Positions 1 through 12,159 of a stretch of DNA of 64,000 bases are shown piece by piece. The position numbers and the translations under genes were made by a program. The DNA comes from Globodera rostochiensis (lineage: Eukaryota; Nematoda; Chromadorea; Rhabditida; Heteroderidae), in contig JAEVLN010000001.1 of the NCBI GenBank assembly GCA_018350325.1, positions 6,043,254 to 6,107,253 on the forward strand, given 5' to 3'. The notes below the pieces were generated by a model that worked only from the letters and a program-made list of their open reading frames with translations, was not told where the DNA came from and ran no database searches. Position 1 is the stretch's first letter. Each line of letters begins with the position of its first letter.

Positions 1-282
1 CCACAACATCCACCACAACTTCCTCCTGAGCCACTTCCAACAGATACTGCTCCGCCACCTTCTCCACATCCGCCACCTCCTCCCCCACATCCGCCACCTC
101 CTCCCCCACATCCGCCACCTCCTCCCCCACATCCGCCACCTCCTCCCCCACATCCGCCTCCACATCCGCCACCTCCTCCGCATCCGCCTCCACATCCGCC
201 TCCACCTCCCCCACATCCGCCACCTCCTCCGCATCCGCCTCCACATCCGCCACCTCCCCCACATCCACCTCCACCTCCTTAA
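1..282 (+). CDS. Pro/His-rich protein, C-terminal part only
   Basis: Frame 1 is open from the window edge to a TAA at 280-282. After a short mixed stretch it encodes a degenerate repeat of the PPPPPPHP type. At the DNA level this is an array built on CCACATCCGCCACCTCCTCC. It could be the C-terminus of a secreted or structural proline-rich protein whose start lies outside the window, or a minisatellite that happens to be open. No catalytic or targeting motif is visible. The stop is followed by A-rich sequence but no clear polyadenylation signal. Strand and coding status are inferred only from the open frame; the function is unknown. Confidence 0.4.
   Translation, partial: PQHPPQLPPEPLPTDTAPPPSPHPPPPPPHPPPPPPHPPPPPPHPPPPPPHPPPHPPPPPHPPPHPPPPPPHPPPPPHPPPHPPPPPHPPPPP
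60..278 (+). repeat. CCACATCCGCC-type minisatellite
   Basis: Tandem, slightly variable units made of CCACATCCGCC and CACCTCCTCCC blocks with periods of about 12-21 bp. All are multiples of three, so the frame is kept. Confidence 0.85.
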
Positions 283-2193
283 AATGTGTGTTATCTAATT
301 CAGTGAAAGAAAAAAAGAACAAGAACTTGTAACCGCACTCACCGCTCCCTCCGTTACAGTTAATGATTATTGCACCGCCACCACCGCCTCCGCAAGATGA
401 AGCAGCACAGCATGGAGCTGGTGCTGCGGACGGACATGAACACCTTTAATGGGATGCCGTCATTCTGGACAGTATTGGTCAAATAATTAATAATGGAAGG
501 ATACGTTCCACCACCACCACCACCGCCGAAAAGAAATGCACTTGAAAAGTGTTGGAATATGAGAAGGAAGCAAAGAGTGACAACATTTCGAGGTAGCAGT
601 GGATGAAGCAGTTCAGTCATTTTGTGTGCTGAATGAAAGCGTTGAGACATTTTTTTAGTTTGGATTAGTGAAGGAACACAAGTTAAGGGTGTCAACACAG
701 CATTTTACTGCTGGACTGCGCCGCCGGAAGGGCAATTTTCAGCAAGACGGAAACAACGCCCGCGGGGACATTCCCCCCCTCCCCTCCGGTGCGTGAGTGA
801 CAAAAAAGGCGATTATCGTCGCACAACTCATGCCCCCCCCCACTGTATAGCCCATCCAATTTAGCCGGATAAAAGCACGGGGGAAGATGTGAATTGGAAC
901 AAAATTTGCATAATTTGTTTTTTGAACGGAAGGGTCCGGGCGCCCCCCACGGTGCGTTGGGAAGTCGAAGTCAAGTCGAGTGTGTGTGATCATGATCAGC
1001 TCTTCACACGGCACTTTTGAGCATCAAAAAGTGAGTGGTGGGCGAAGAATGGGTGGTGGGCGGGGGGGGGGGAGGGTCATCCTCCGCCGCAGTTTTTTCC
1101 CCCAACTGATGTGCTGCTGCTTCTGCTGTTCGTCTTCGACCCGACCCGTCCTAAGCATTTCCTTCCCCCCCCCAGCCGCCACCCATCTCGAACGGAAGAT
1201 GGCATCGGTGTTGAAGGAGTTGTTGAAAGAGATAATGATGATGAGACACGCATTGTGGTCATTGGGCATCGGACGGCGGACCGGTCTTTTGGCTTTTTCC
1301 CTTGGCGGCGGCGGCGCCAATGCTCATTGCGCACAATCACTGTCCGTTTCGCGTTTCGTCTGGCGAAAGCTCGTTGGTGTTGCTCTGCTTGCTGTCCACA
1401 GCAGCAGGGGGGGGGGAAGATGTGCTGTTGCTGGAGGAGGAAGGGGGGGGAAGATGTGCTGTTGCTGGAGGAGGAGGGAGGAGGAGGAAGATGGACGGGC
1501 GGATGGGATGGGAGGGATGACCCCGTTAGGCTAACAACCGCAGAGAGCCGCTGCTATCTGCTGGAAACGGGGAGCCAGAGGGAGGAGAGGGGACGGGGGG
1601 TGGGCGGAAGGGAGTGACGGCGGAGGAGGAAAAGCTTCTGGATGGAATGAATTTGAGGGGGGGGGGGGGAACTGGATTGTGTCGTTGGGATGTTGATTAC
1701 TCGAATCGCCCAATTGGATGGTGTGCCGGAGGGGACGGAGAGAGAGGAGTGGAATTGCCCTTTGGGATGTGACTGACTAATATTTTGGTGGTGGACTCGA
1801 TTTTTTGGGATCAAATCGTGGGGGATGAAGCGAGAAAACTCTCCCATCATCCCGTGCTCCCCCCCCCCACCTCCAAACATTTATTCACAACGAAAAGCTG
1901 CAAAGAATGGAGGAGAATTTTGAATAAATGCTTTCATTGGAATTAGCCAAAATGCTCGTAACGCAACGCAATCCTTCTCGCGTCCCCCGGGGTGATTGAT
2001 GTTTTTGGCACCGAACGCCTCTCTCTCTCTCCCCCTTACAATCTGTCGAAAATCGCACCGCTCCAAAATGAAGACCTTTTTAATACAAACACACAAACGA
2101 ACACGTTCAGTCAAATCACAGACAGATCAATCAGTCAATCAATGAATGAGCAACTAAATTTACAATACAATAAAAGCGTTTGATACCCGTCGC
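283..2193. other. Intergenic, G-run rich, no supported gene
   Basis: Open frames here are low-complexity and overlap on both strands. A 32-34 bp unit (GATGTGCTGTTGCTGGAGG core) is duplicated in tandem near 1419-1485. CCACCACCACC runs lie near 510-530. I see no conserved domain. Confidence 0.5.
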
Positions 2194-3876
2194 TCAGAGT
2201 TTGGACGTCTCTTTAGCCCTCGAACGGATCAACGACTCCTGGCGGGCAGTTAGCAAAAGCCGTCCATTCCGATCCCAAATGCGACCGTCCGTAAGAGCAC
2301 GTCCACCACCTTCAAAAACAAAGATAAAGAGACGAAATCAAAAAACAAAGTCGAGAAAGTCCAATATCCTTTACCCGCAATTGGACTCGAATTCTCACAC
2401 AACAGCCATTCGTCCACGGAAAAGTCGTCCGAATGGAAATGGACGACGTGGTCCAGGCTGAGCACCATCGACGGCTGATGGCCATTGCTTAGAGAAGAAA
2501 GCAAAATGAAAGAGTCAGAACTGACAGAACAGACCTGGTGTGGGGTCGATTAGCTGTGGAGGCCTAAAATACAATAAAACTTTAAAAAAGGACGTATGCG
2601 GGATTTGAAGGAAGGCCTTTCAAAGAACAGAACTTGGCATAATCATAATTTGGAAATTCCCCCCCCCCCGTCGACCAACCAACCAACCATGGTGGCATCG
2701 GTTACAAATGCAAGCAGAAAGCGGTTCAGAGCCTTATTCGTCCGTTCGGCGCCCAGGGGGACGAGACATTTCAACCAGTAAAGAATTGGTGTGGGCGAGT
2801 GGCGTTGAAGGCCAATGAAAATGTCGGGATGGACAGGCCGAAACTGAAACACAACAATGTCGACAAATAAAGAGAGATCCGGAACGACAAGAACGCCCAA
2901 CGAACACCTCGAAGATGGACAGTTGGTTCTCGTCGTCGAGCAAAGTGCGCAGGTGGGCGATGATCGTCTCATTTCGTGTCGTCCTCCCCTCGTCATGTTG
3001 GTTGACCACGTCCCGTGCCGTGTCGAAGAACGGCGCCACCGTTTCGGGACTCGGAACTTCCGGCATCGCTTCCTGGTGTTCAATTGCCGAGGGTTCCTTC
3101 TGAAAAAAAAAACATTGGGTTTTATTGTCGTTCTGTTCCATTTCATTGCGACAAAACGCACAACACAAAGCGAAATTTGTGCAGAGAGTACAGTTCTCCC
3201 GTCCTGTCGAGCTTCGACTTTCCGTGTGCAAAATGAACGGCCGTCGCGCGTTTTTGTGACGGAATATTCAATCGGTCGATCGGTGAACGCTCAAAACAAA
3301 GTGAAAAAACGATTAGAATAAAAAAATGTTGAAATTGGTGCGGGGGGAGGGGGGAAATGGTACTATAATAGGTAGGTAGTTTGGTTTTGTCCCCCATCTA
3401 TTTTTTGATTCAAAAACTAATTTTCTGGCTCAAAAAAAGCAAGAATTGATCATTACTTGCCTTTTCGTTGTTAGTATTTGCATAATTTTGAGCCAAAATT
3501 AATTTTGAAAAATTTGTTTTTTTTTAAAAAAATCTTTGAATTTGGGTCCAGGCCTCTGAAAGCTGTGGCGCCCATCGGCGTAAGTAAGAACCTTTGCTGG
3601 TGAAGAGTGAATGCGCCGCGTGGGGGACAAATTGGCCGTCCGCCGTGGCCTCCGCAGCTGCGAGCGCTTGCGCGAACATAAGCCCCCCGTAGACGTCCTT
3701 GTTCAACGCCTTCCGATAACCGGGCACCAGGAAATTGGCCCTGAACTCCAAAAGAACGGTGTGACAAAACGTTTGGGGGCTCCGCAGCGCGTCAACCTGA
3801 AGCAGTCGGCATCGATCCGTTCAAGCTGAGCCAACCGTTTCAAATAGTCCAGGTCCAATTTGGTGTCCGTTGACAT
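2194..3876 (-). CDS. ACOT8: Peroxisomal acyl-CoA thioesterase, ACOT8/TesB family
   Basis: Hydrolyses acyl-CoA to free acid and CoA in the peroxisome. Seven exons join in phase to 312 aa (about the length of human ACOT8): 3876-3797, 3740-3592, 3289-3165, 3099-2908, 2843-2680, 2487-2375, 2309-2194. Family blocks are in order: LERIDADCFRANFLVPG, then DVYGGLMFAQAL, then TRDGRSFCTRKV, then SLDHVVHFH, then GGRALTDGRIWDRNGRLL. The protein ends in SKL, the canonical PTS1 peroxisomal import signal, like its human counterpart. The start at 3876 is chosen because family similarity begins there and an AG acceptor precedes it; an in-frame ATG at 3933 is the alternative. The 302-bp intron 2 is longer than the others and the segment across it is the least certain part. 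CDC25 lies about 970 bp upstream on the same strand. Confidence 0.9.
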
Positions 3877-4850
3877 CCTCCGAACGGCGTGGACAGCTAA
3901 AGTTATGAACGAATGAAATGCTGCAACAAACACTCAATCAAGCAACAAAATGCGAAGAATTAACCAAATCAACGCTTATTTGTAGGGCGTTAGGATTTTT
4001 TAGGTAAATCCCTATTTTTTCTGCGAATTTGGTTCGTTGAGTTATGCACGAAAAACGCATTTGCAGTTTGATTCGGAGCTCCTAGAGATATTTTGGGGTT
4101 CTTATGCCTATTTCAGAGGTCAGATTCGGGTTCTACGCCCCGGAATACCCCTAGAATCACCACTTTGAAAACAAACATCTTTTTTCAAAAGTGGGGGGGG
4201 GATACAAACTGAACTATTACCCTTACTTTTTGTTTTCCTACTATTCAGCAACCAATCACTTACCAAACTCAGAAAACGTTGGCATTGCTGCGACCGAACG
4301 GAACGCAAACTTTGAATAAACGAAAAGTGATTTTTTTGCGCACAATGCCCGCATTTGTTTTATGATTTTTTACCCCTGCGGCGAACGAAGACAATTCAGT
4401 CCAGCAACAAATCAATTAAAAGGCAACAAAATTGTAAGTACACGGCGACGTTGTGCAACGCATTTGAAGGCCAAACTCACAACAAAGCACAAACAACCAA
4501 ATATTTCTTGCCGCAATGAGTGAACAACTCCAACAACGGGACATCTGCTGATCAAGCAGTTCACGTTCACTTCTCATTGAGAAAATGATTCAGTCTTGTT
4601 TATTCGCAGATTAGGGAATATATATGGTAAGTGAAAGGCGCTGAAGATGAGACGAAACGAACAGAAAATGTTGATAATGGATGGATGGAATGGAAAGGGC
4701 GGAAGGGTGGAGGATAGAATAGAATAGAACATATTTCGAAGAGTTATACTGAGCCAAAATATACAAAAAACAAACAACCGAACAATAATTGTATTGGTAA
4801 ATTTCTTAAACATTTGTGCCCCCCTCCCCGAAATGTTTCCCCACTTCCAC
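3877..4850. other. Intergenic between ACOT8 and CDC25
   Basis: AT-rich, with only short antisense open frames and no domain. It probably contains the ACOT8 promoter and the CDC25 3' UTR. Confidence 0.5.
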
Positions 4851-6830
4851 CTAATTGTCCTTCCGCTGCCTCTTCTTCCCGCGACGGTGCGAGTCGTAGC
4901 ATTTGCGCTGTTCAGTGTACGCCAAATCCCACATCTGCACGTACGCTTGTGGAGTGCAATATTTCTGAGTGAAGAGAAGAGCAATTGGATGAAAGAACAC
5001 AAAACATCCGAATCATCAACTTGGCATTGCATTCATTGACCCCCCCCCCTCGTTCATTCCCCGAAACCCAAAGTTGCTATGCCATTGAATGAGATTTGAC
5101 CATGCCATGTGTGGGCCCCCGGAAGGGTTAAATAAGAAAATTATAATTACGCTAAATTTGTCATCCTTGTCCATGAAGAACTGCCGATACCCCTGGTCCA
5201 GAATGTAAATCTGCTTGTAGTCCAACTTTGGATAGTGCGACTCGTTCCGTTTTCGGTCATGTTCCCGTAGTGCAAGTGCCCTTGAAGAACAAAAATGCGA
5301 AAAAGCGACAAATATGGGAACAAACATTTTGGGCCCTCTCTTCTGTGAGTACTCGCAGTAAAAGATGGGAATTCGCGCTTTGATTTCGCCAAACCGTTCT
5401 TCATCTTCCGGGTAAAAGATCTCCTCAATGGAACTGGTCTCCCACATATTCAAGGAGTACTTAAATGCGGTGTGCCAATAAACAGACCCCCTTTTAATCA
5501 ACAAATAAAGCAACCAACCCAGATATGGCCTGCATCGTATTCGTAGGGGTACCGGCAGTCGATCAGAATGAAACGCCGTTGAAATTGTTCCTTTGTGAGT
5601 TCGTCAAAAAGGATCTTCAACGTATTGGCATCTATGCTGCGGAACGCTTTGTGCGGAACTTGAGGCTTCTCGACGGTGATCAGCTCATAATCCTGAATTT
5701 TCGAATTTATAAAACCCTTTGGTCACTTTTTGCACCATTTTGTTGCAGAAATAAGCGATAGATTTGCATTTTGCCGACCCCCCCCCCGCCTAAAAAAGTA
5801 ACTTTAAAAGTTAATCGTTGCAGCTTTTTTGCTTGTTCTTACATCTACAGACTGAAAGCTTTCGAATGATATCAAGTCTACGCCCATAAATAGTCCCTAC
5901 TTTTGACACGTCCGGCGAGCCCCAACTTCGATCACTTGAACATTCTAACACGGGCGTGGAGTGGACACGATGAATGATGGGGCGGATGGAGGGGGGCAAA
6001 TCGTTCTCAGATGATGATGAAAGCCTGCTAAATGAGAGGGCGTCGTTGGCGTCGAATTGGGTTCGGAGGGAAGCAATTGTTGAGCATGAGGAGGAGGAGG
6101 AAGAGGCGCCGACAAACGAGGAAGTGAAGCGGTGATAGCCCGACAGCGGGCAGAGCCAATTCTCGTAGGTGTCATGGGACATCGACAGACCCAACGGCTT
6201 GGACAGCTCCGGATTCTGTTGCACTTTATCGGTGACCGTTTCCTGCGTCTTTGCCAATTCCTTTCCAACGCGGTCACATTTGTTCTGCAAAATTAACGAA
6301 AGTTTTACTATTCGTCCCTTTAACAAAACATGAAACAACAAAACGGGGTTGAAAGTAAGTTTTTTGCGCCAAAAAATGATAGGAAAGAGGTTGGGTAACT
6401 TAAATAGCATGTTTTTTCTCCAAACCCTTAAAATAGTATTTTCTGTTTGTGGATGAAGTCAGGGTCCAACTCCCGGATCCCCGGGTACAGCTTCCCCGGG
6501 TGTTAGCATAATATGTAAACAAATTGCCTGACGAAAGGAGCTAAAGTCCGTCGGCTTATGCCGCCTGTTAGTTGACTTTTGCCGTTTTTTGATTGGACTC
6601 CGATCGACGCATTGCGATTGGAAGGCCAATTCGTCGGTGCTGTCCTCGTCGAATTGGTCGAGGTTCTCCTTGGCGGTCCCTTCGTCATCGTTGCCGTAAA
6701 GTCCAACCGCTCCAACTGCGTTCGTTATGGTGCTTTGTGATGACCAACTTTGTTGTGATGTAGTGGATTGCGCCAACGAAATACCCGAGTCCCTCGAATC
6801 TGGATCTTCTACGTGCACACATGATTCCAT
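4851..6830 (-). CDS. CDC25: CDC25 M-phase inducer dual-specificity phosphatase
   Basis: Removes inhibitory phosphates from CDKs to drive mitotic or meiotic entry. Proposed exons are 6830-6489, 6284-5901, 5692-5519, 5459-5326, 5280-5151 and 4964-4851, all in phase, giving about 425 aa. The N-terminal half is Ser-rich and regulatory. The catalytic rhodanese-like domain starts at about residue 245: RRFILIDCRYPYEYDAGHI, then the P-loop IFYCEYSQKRGPKM (the CX5R catalytic motif), then YPKLDYKQIYILDQGYRQFF. It ends with a basic tail, RRGKKRQRKDN. The residue before the catalytic Cys is Tyr, where vertebrate CDC25 has His. The end of exon 1 is the weak point: sequence around 6495-6430 reads plausibly in another frame, so a small extra exon or a GC-AG intron is possible. 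The catalytic half is secure. Confidence 0.9.
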
Positions 6831-7266
6831 CTCTGAATTACTTTTAATTCGGAATTAATTGTATTTCCAAATAGATGAAAAGAGAATTGCGTCAATGTGA
6901 CATGCTCAAACGGGATTTTTAAACTAGAGCAACTACAACCAGGGACAAAACCAGAAAAAGGGGGGAGGGAAGCCATTTAAGAAACTGATTTTAGCTTCTT
7001 TTTTTTCAAAGGAAAGAGCCCATTTTGAGGCCGTATTTAGCATTGGATATGTTGAAGGGTTCCGACGTCGCAGTCGGAATTTTTTGAAAGATTAACGATT
7101 TTATTAAGAAAAGCTTTCAAAATTTCACTTCCGGTTACTTGCCTGCCACCCTGCCCGATTAAGGTGACAAGTGGTGGGTGACCACCACTTTGAAAGGACA
7201 TCATAACTTGTTTCTTTTCCAATCAATCTAATAAAGAGTGACGTGCCGTTAGAATGCCCATATCAG

Positions 7267-7405
7267 TAGAAGCTATGCTAATTGAGAGCCTAGCGATTCG
7301 CCTTTAAAAAAAGTCAATGAAAAACAGCGAAAACGAATTTTTGGAAATTTTCTTTTTCAGCATGTCGAATCGCTATTATTAGAAATCAATTAAAAATAGC
7401 TTCTA
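7267..7405. repeat. Small imperfect foldback
   Basis: Left arm 7267-7300 begins TAGAAGCTATGCTAATTGAG. It is an imperfect reverse complement of the right arm 7366-7405, which runs from CGAATCGCTA to TAGCTTCTA. Confidence 0.5.
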
Positions 7406-8377
7406 AAAATTTGCGCATTCAAATGCTGCGGCTGTCTTACAAATTAGAAAAAAGTTATGGCCTTATAAATTTTTTGATGGGTTGGGTTCGGTCTTATTTT
7501 GTTCAAGGATGGATTCGGCCAGGGTGGCTTCGGACGACCGTCGTGACAGAAACCGGGCGAGGGTTTTTATCCCATACTGTTGATTCGGCCTTTTGAGCAT
7601 GCCAAATTTACTAATATGTATCAATACCTAAACGAGATACATTTGTTAAATCAGAATCTTAGAAGAAATTATACATTTTGAAAAAATAAAAAAATAAATT
7701 ACTATAAGTGTATCTGAGAGGGCCGGGGGGGGGGGGGGGAAAGGCATTTACATTTATTACCTATTTTATACAAAACTATTGCATCGCCATTTTTCCGACT
7801 TTTGCGTGTGAAATGCGTGAAAGGGGCGGCAGACGGGTGGGAGGCGGATGGATTTCAACGGAGGCAAATCCAAGAAAAACGATTGGCTGAGTCTGGGGGT
7901 TCAGAGAGAGGGGCAAAAGTTGGAAAGTGAGGGTAGGGAAATCCAAATAAATCCAAATCTGATGGGATTTATTCGGCGGGCAAAGCTTTTCACAGAGGGA
8001 GGAAGAAGAAATAGGTAAGTTTTGGTTTTACGTTACATTTAAACAGTAAAAAGGGAGTCCATTCTTTTGAACAAAAGAAACCCCCGGGGGGGTGGTCGAA
8101 ACGATACATTTTACGCTAACTCAAACTCTTGGAATCTTCCCGTTTTGCCAATTTGCAAATTGTTGTCCTAATCGAATTTCTGTTCTGTTCTGGTTTCGTC
8201 TGGGACATCACTCACTCACTATTTTTGATCTGATGTGAAGGCTTGTCGAATTCTAATTTAGGGATCTGACAAGAAAACCAAAAAAATCATATCTTTTCTA
8301 CATAATGGAAAAATTTTTACGAAACGCCATTTTTGCCTAAAATCATTTCGCCACTATTTTGTGGCGAAAACGGGACT

Positions 8378-8747
8378 CAGTTCAGTACCGCACACTTTCA
8401 GTGCCAGCAATTTTGAAAGTCTATAACTTTTTTTAACCTCAACCAAATCAGGCAAATAAGATGCCATTCGAAAGCTCTAAGCTTTTAAAAGCTATTGTTA
8501 AGGCAAGGCTAAGAATTTAGAAAATTCCTAAAAAAGTTATTCCGATAAACTATGAAAAACCCCGCTTTTGGGTGCTTTTTTCACATTGAACTTTTTAAAA
8601 ACGAATTGAACCGATTTCGCTTTTTCCCCCAAATGATTCTCCTCATTTAGAGCTTTCGAATGGCATCTTATTTGCCTGATTTGGTTGAGTTTAAAAAAAG
8701 TTATAGACTTTCAAATTTCTGGCACTGAACCGTGCGGCACTGAACTG
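8378..8747. repeat. Foldback element with ~100-bp inverted arms
   Basis: Left arm 8378-8478 and right arm 8649-8747 are close reverse complements across their whole length (CAGTTCAGTACCGCAC against its complement near the right end; shared core ATGCCATTCGAAAGCTCT). They are separated by a 170-bp spacer that encodes nothing recognisable. This is the structure of a foldback or MITE-like non-autonomous element; no target-site duplication was identified with confidence. Confidence 0.8.
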
Positions 8748-9282
8748 ATATTTACCCGCCGGCGAAAGCCCTAAAATAGTTTTTTGTTAGTTACGAATTA
8801 GTGAGGTTAAAACGACGATTTTCCGACTAAAGCATGTTTTTATGCAATCTCGCAAAAATCAGCAAAAAAAAGAGTTAAATAACTAAAAATCGTCACCCTA
8901 ATCATTAAGTGTATTCTTTACGCTTATTTGCACATTATTCAGTAAAATTCGAATTTTAATGTCTTTTTCCATAAAAATATCATTTATAACTCATAAATCC
9001 GACTTTCTTAACCCGAAACAGCCTATAATTGGTTTTCCAAGCAATTAAGATTTCAAAAATGTCCAAGATTTATCGAAAATTTATTAAATATTTTTAGTAA
9101 ATTTTATATTTCATTTATTTTTTGTTATTATTAACCCAACTTTTATTAAGTTTATCTTTGTCGTTTTTGAGCCTTTCCCACTCATTTCATAGTCAAATTA
9201 AATTATTTGCTTAAACGTTTTGTGTAAAAAACATTTAACCCGAGACTTTTGAATTTATGGCAGCTAATTTTCCGGTCTTGGT

Positions 9283-9623
9283 CAGTTTGGCAAAAGTTGA
9301 AATATTATAACTTTTTGCTTATTCGGCCAAATCAAACAATCTTGGTATCATTCGAGAGCACTATGTCTGTAGATGCTATAATAGAAAAGAGCTAGTCGAT
9401 TCGACTTAAACAAAAAAAGTTATGACTCAGCGCGACAAGTTGGCACGAAAGATGAATATTTTTACACATTTTATTAAGCTACATATAACTTTTTTGAGAA
9501 AAGACGAATCGGTTAGCTTTTGCTTGATCAAAAGTTCAACATACTGAAAGCTTCTGAATAAAACCGATTTTGTTTGATTTGGCTTCCTTTTGACTAAGTT
9601 ATGGCCGATCGCGCCAAACTGTC
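9283..9623. repeat. Degenerate foldback, related in style
   Basis: Blocks CAGTTTGGC and GCCAAATCAAACAATC near 9283-9340 recur in reverse complement near 9565-9622 (TTTGTTTGATTTGGC, GCCAAACTG). The arms are far more diverged than in the 8378-8747 element. Confidence 0.45.
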
Positions 9624-12000
9624 CCCCGGATCCGTAATTTTCCCATCAGAAAATCTTTCACAGATTGCGAGCATTTGCCCTCCTCCCCCCAAATTTACCC
9701 AACCTCTAAATTATTACTTGCTGCCTTTCACCGTTCTTTTATTATCCAATTCGAATAAAAATAGGAGGGGGGGGGGGATATTGCTGGGACTGAAAGGTGA
9801 GGTTGGGAGTTGGGGGGGGGATTTTGAATGTGTTTGGATGGGAGGGGATTTGCATCGGTGTGGTGGGGGGGGGGGGGGATAAGAAGAGAGCCCTCACATC
9901 GCCCGCGGCCTTTTTTGAGGAGTTTTTCCAAATTCAAAAATTGTTTTTTTTTGGGGTCATTGGAACGGCAGAAACATTTTGGGAAATTGAAGAATAGGTA
10001 AATGCTTTCTTCTTTTTTGTTTTTGGGGGGTATAAAAGGCAATCATCAGCAGCAGTTAGAACAAGCCTAACCAAGAAGGCAATCATCACGAAGAGAGTTC
10101 CCCCAAATGTTTGCTGCACATTCTTCCGGGGCTTCCTCCGATTATGGCGGCGCTCGCTTGGCTTAACCTCTCCAAATTCAAATCAAATTGGCCCCGCAGG
10201 CGCTCGCCCGCTCGCCCTCTGTTTGCCCTTTGCCTTTTGCCCTCGCATCAACACAAAACGTATAGCCCCCGGCCCGCCCGCCCGCCGCAGGAAATTCGAT
10301 GCGTTTATGGTTTTGGTTGGATAAACAAAAATTGCGGGACACAGACACAATTAGTTGGGGTTTGGTGGTGGGGGGGGGGGGGGGGGGGTTTGGTGGGATG
10401 AAGGTTATGTTGGGGAAGATGTTTATCGGATGGGAACGATGGGACGGACGGCGGGTGGAGGGGGGGGGGGAATTCCGGTGATGATGAAGATTGGCTGATC
10501 TAATTTGAATTGGAAGGGGGGGGGGGAGGAGGGGAAGCGTAAAAAGAGTGTGATTTACACAAAAAATGAGTTGGAGAAAAAATGGAAAATCATTTTAGGG
10601 GGGGGGGAGGGAGGGGGGGGGCAAGACGCTAATCAGTGACACAAAGGGGAAAATTCAAATTTGTCGCCTGGGATGGAGAAAAGGTGCGGAGGGAGTGACG
10701 ATAAGGTGGGCAAAACGGGCACTTTGTCAAATGGACAAAGTGATCCGACGACCGGCGGGCCCCGGGGGCTTGTTGGCATCGGCGCCGATCAGACGCACCC
10801 CTCCCCCGCCGCCATTGTACGCAGTGAGTGGGTGGTGATTTGTCCTTCCTCCACCTCCACCCGTCCGACGACTTTCCCTTTCGTCCCTCGGAAACTCTTC
10901 CGACCGATCCCCCCCCCCCATTAATCCTCCCAAATCCACGCCTCTTATCGCCCACTCGCATCTCCCACCCCCCCCCCCACCAATCCATTCACTTTCGGAT
11001 CACTTTGAAAAGCCGGATTGGAGCGATTGAACCCCCCCCCCCCCCCGTAAAATTGTCCAAAACTCTCTCTCTTTACATACAGCAATCAAATGCTTCGCAC
11101 AATTTGTTCATCACAGGTGCAGCAGCCGACAAAAAGCTGTCATACAAAATTCGGATCATTTACCCCCCTCGGGGGTTTTGGGTCGTCGTCACGCTGATGA
11201 TGACCTCCGGGCGATGTGTCAAAATGCCAATTGTCCCTCCCCCCCCCCCCCCCCCCCCCGCGCACCCAACCAACGCATCTCGATTGCGCAACTCCGTCCC
11301 CAGCCTCGGCCCCGCCGATGCCCATCGCCCTGCTGTCCTCGAATTTGAATGTGTTTGTGTGGAGGAGACCGCTTGGAGAGGGCACAAAAAGTGGCATTGA
11401 GAGGAAAGCCCAGAAGGGAAATGGACACAGAGGGGGGGGGGGGGGAACTGATGAAAAAGAGAAAGAGAGCAGTGAGAGGGAAAGGGGCATTAATTGGCAT
11501 TTTGGAGGACGGCGAAGGAAAGGGCACGACGGGAAGGGGAAGGGGCGAGAGAGTGTTGACGAGGGACAGAAAGCGATTGGAACATAATGGGGGGCGGGGG
11601 GGGGCGGGGGGAGTGCCGAACTGAACGAAACTAAATCCCCTTCATCCCCCCCCCCCTTTTTCTCCCCCCGACTCGTTTTCCGGCGAATTTGGATGAATGA
11701 TGATGGCAAAAAAAGAAAGAAACGAAACGAAAAAAATGTAAAGTGGCTTGGTTTTGTTCATTCCCCAAATGTTGTGTGTTTGCCTCGGCGATTTGCAAAT
11801 TGCAACTGAACTGACCAATGTCCGTCGAGTTCGTCGCGTCCACTTCCATGTGCGGCGGGTTGTTGGCCAAGCCTTCTGCTGGTCCGAGGTCAATGAAGGC
11901 GCTGCTCTTTTGGCCTCGGATGCGCTGTCAGGAGGGTGGCAGTGGTGCTGGAGGTGGTGGCATTTTGTTGGCAATGGCACTGAATTAGTTGGGGTTGAAG

Positions 12001-12032
12001 GAGGAGGAGGAGGAGGAGGAGGAGGAGGAGGC
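12001..12032. repeat. (GGA)n microsatellite
   Basis: About ten uninterrupted GGA triplets. Confidence 0.85.
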
Positions 12033-12127
12033 AGTGGCAGGGCGCTAATTTGTTTCTAAATTTTAGGACAAATTTTAAAAAATGAAAGGAAAAAGGATGA
12101 AAATGCGGATAATGGGATGGATCAGAC

Positions 12128-12130
<3 letters not shown>

Positions 12131-12159
<29 letters not shown>
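12131..12159. repeat. (CAG)n microsatellite
   Basis: About nine CAG triplets, the only sizeable CAG tract in this desert. Confidence 0.85.

Larger units (their letters stand above)
6831..9600. other. AT-rich intergenic region with foldback elements
   Basis: No convincing coding exon. It contains three imperfect inverted-repeat structures, listed separately, and many short AAAGTTAT-type motifs. Confidence 0.6.

Noticed and set aside
60..278. CRISPR-like array at the window start
   Set aside because: Units are contiguous with no unique spacers; a Pro/His coding minisatellite explains it.
10031..10038. TATAAAAG as a promoter
   Set aside because: No gene with support lies within several hundred bases downstream on the plus strand.
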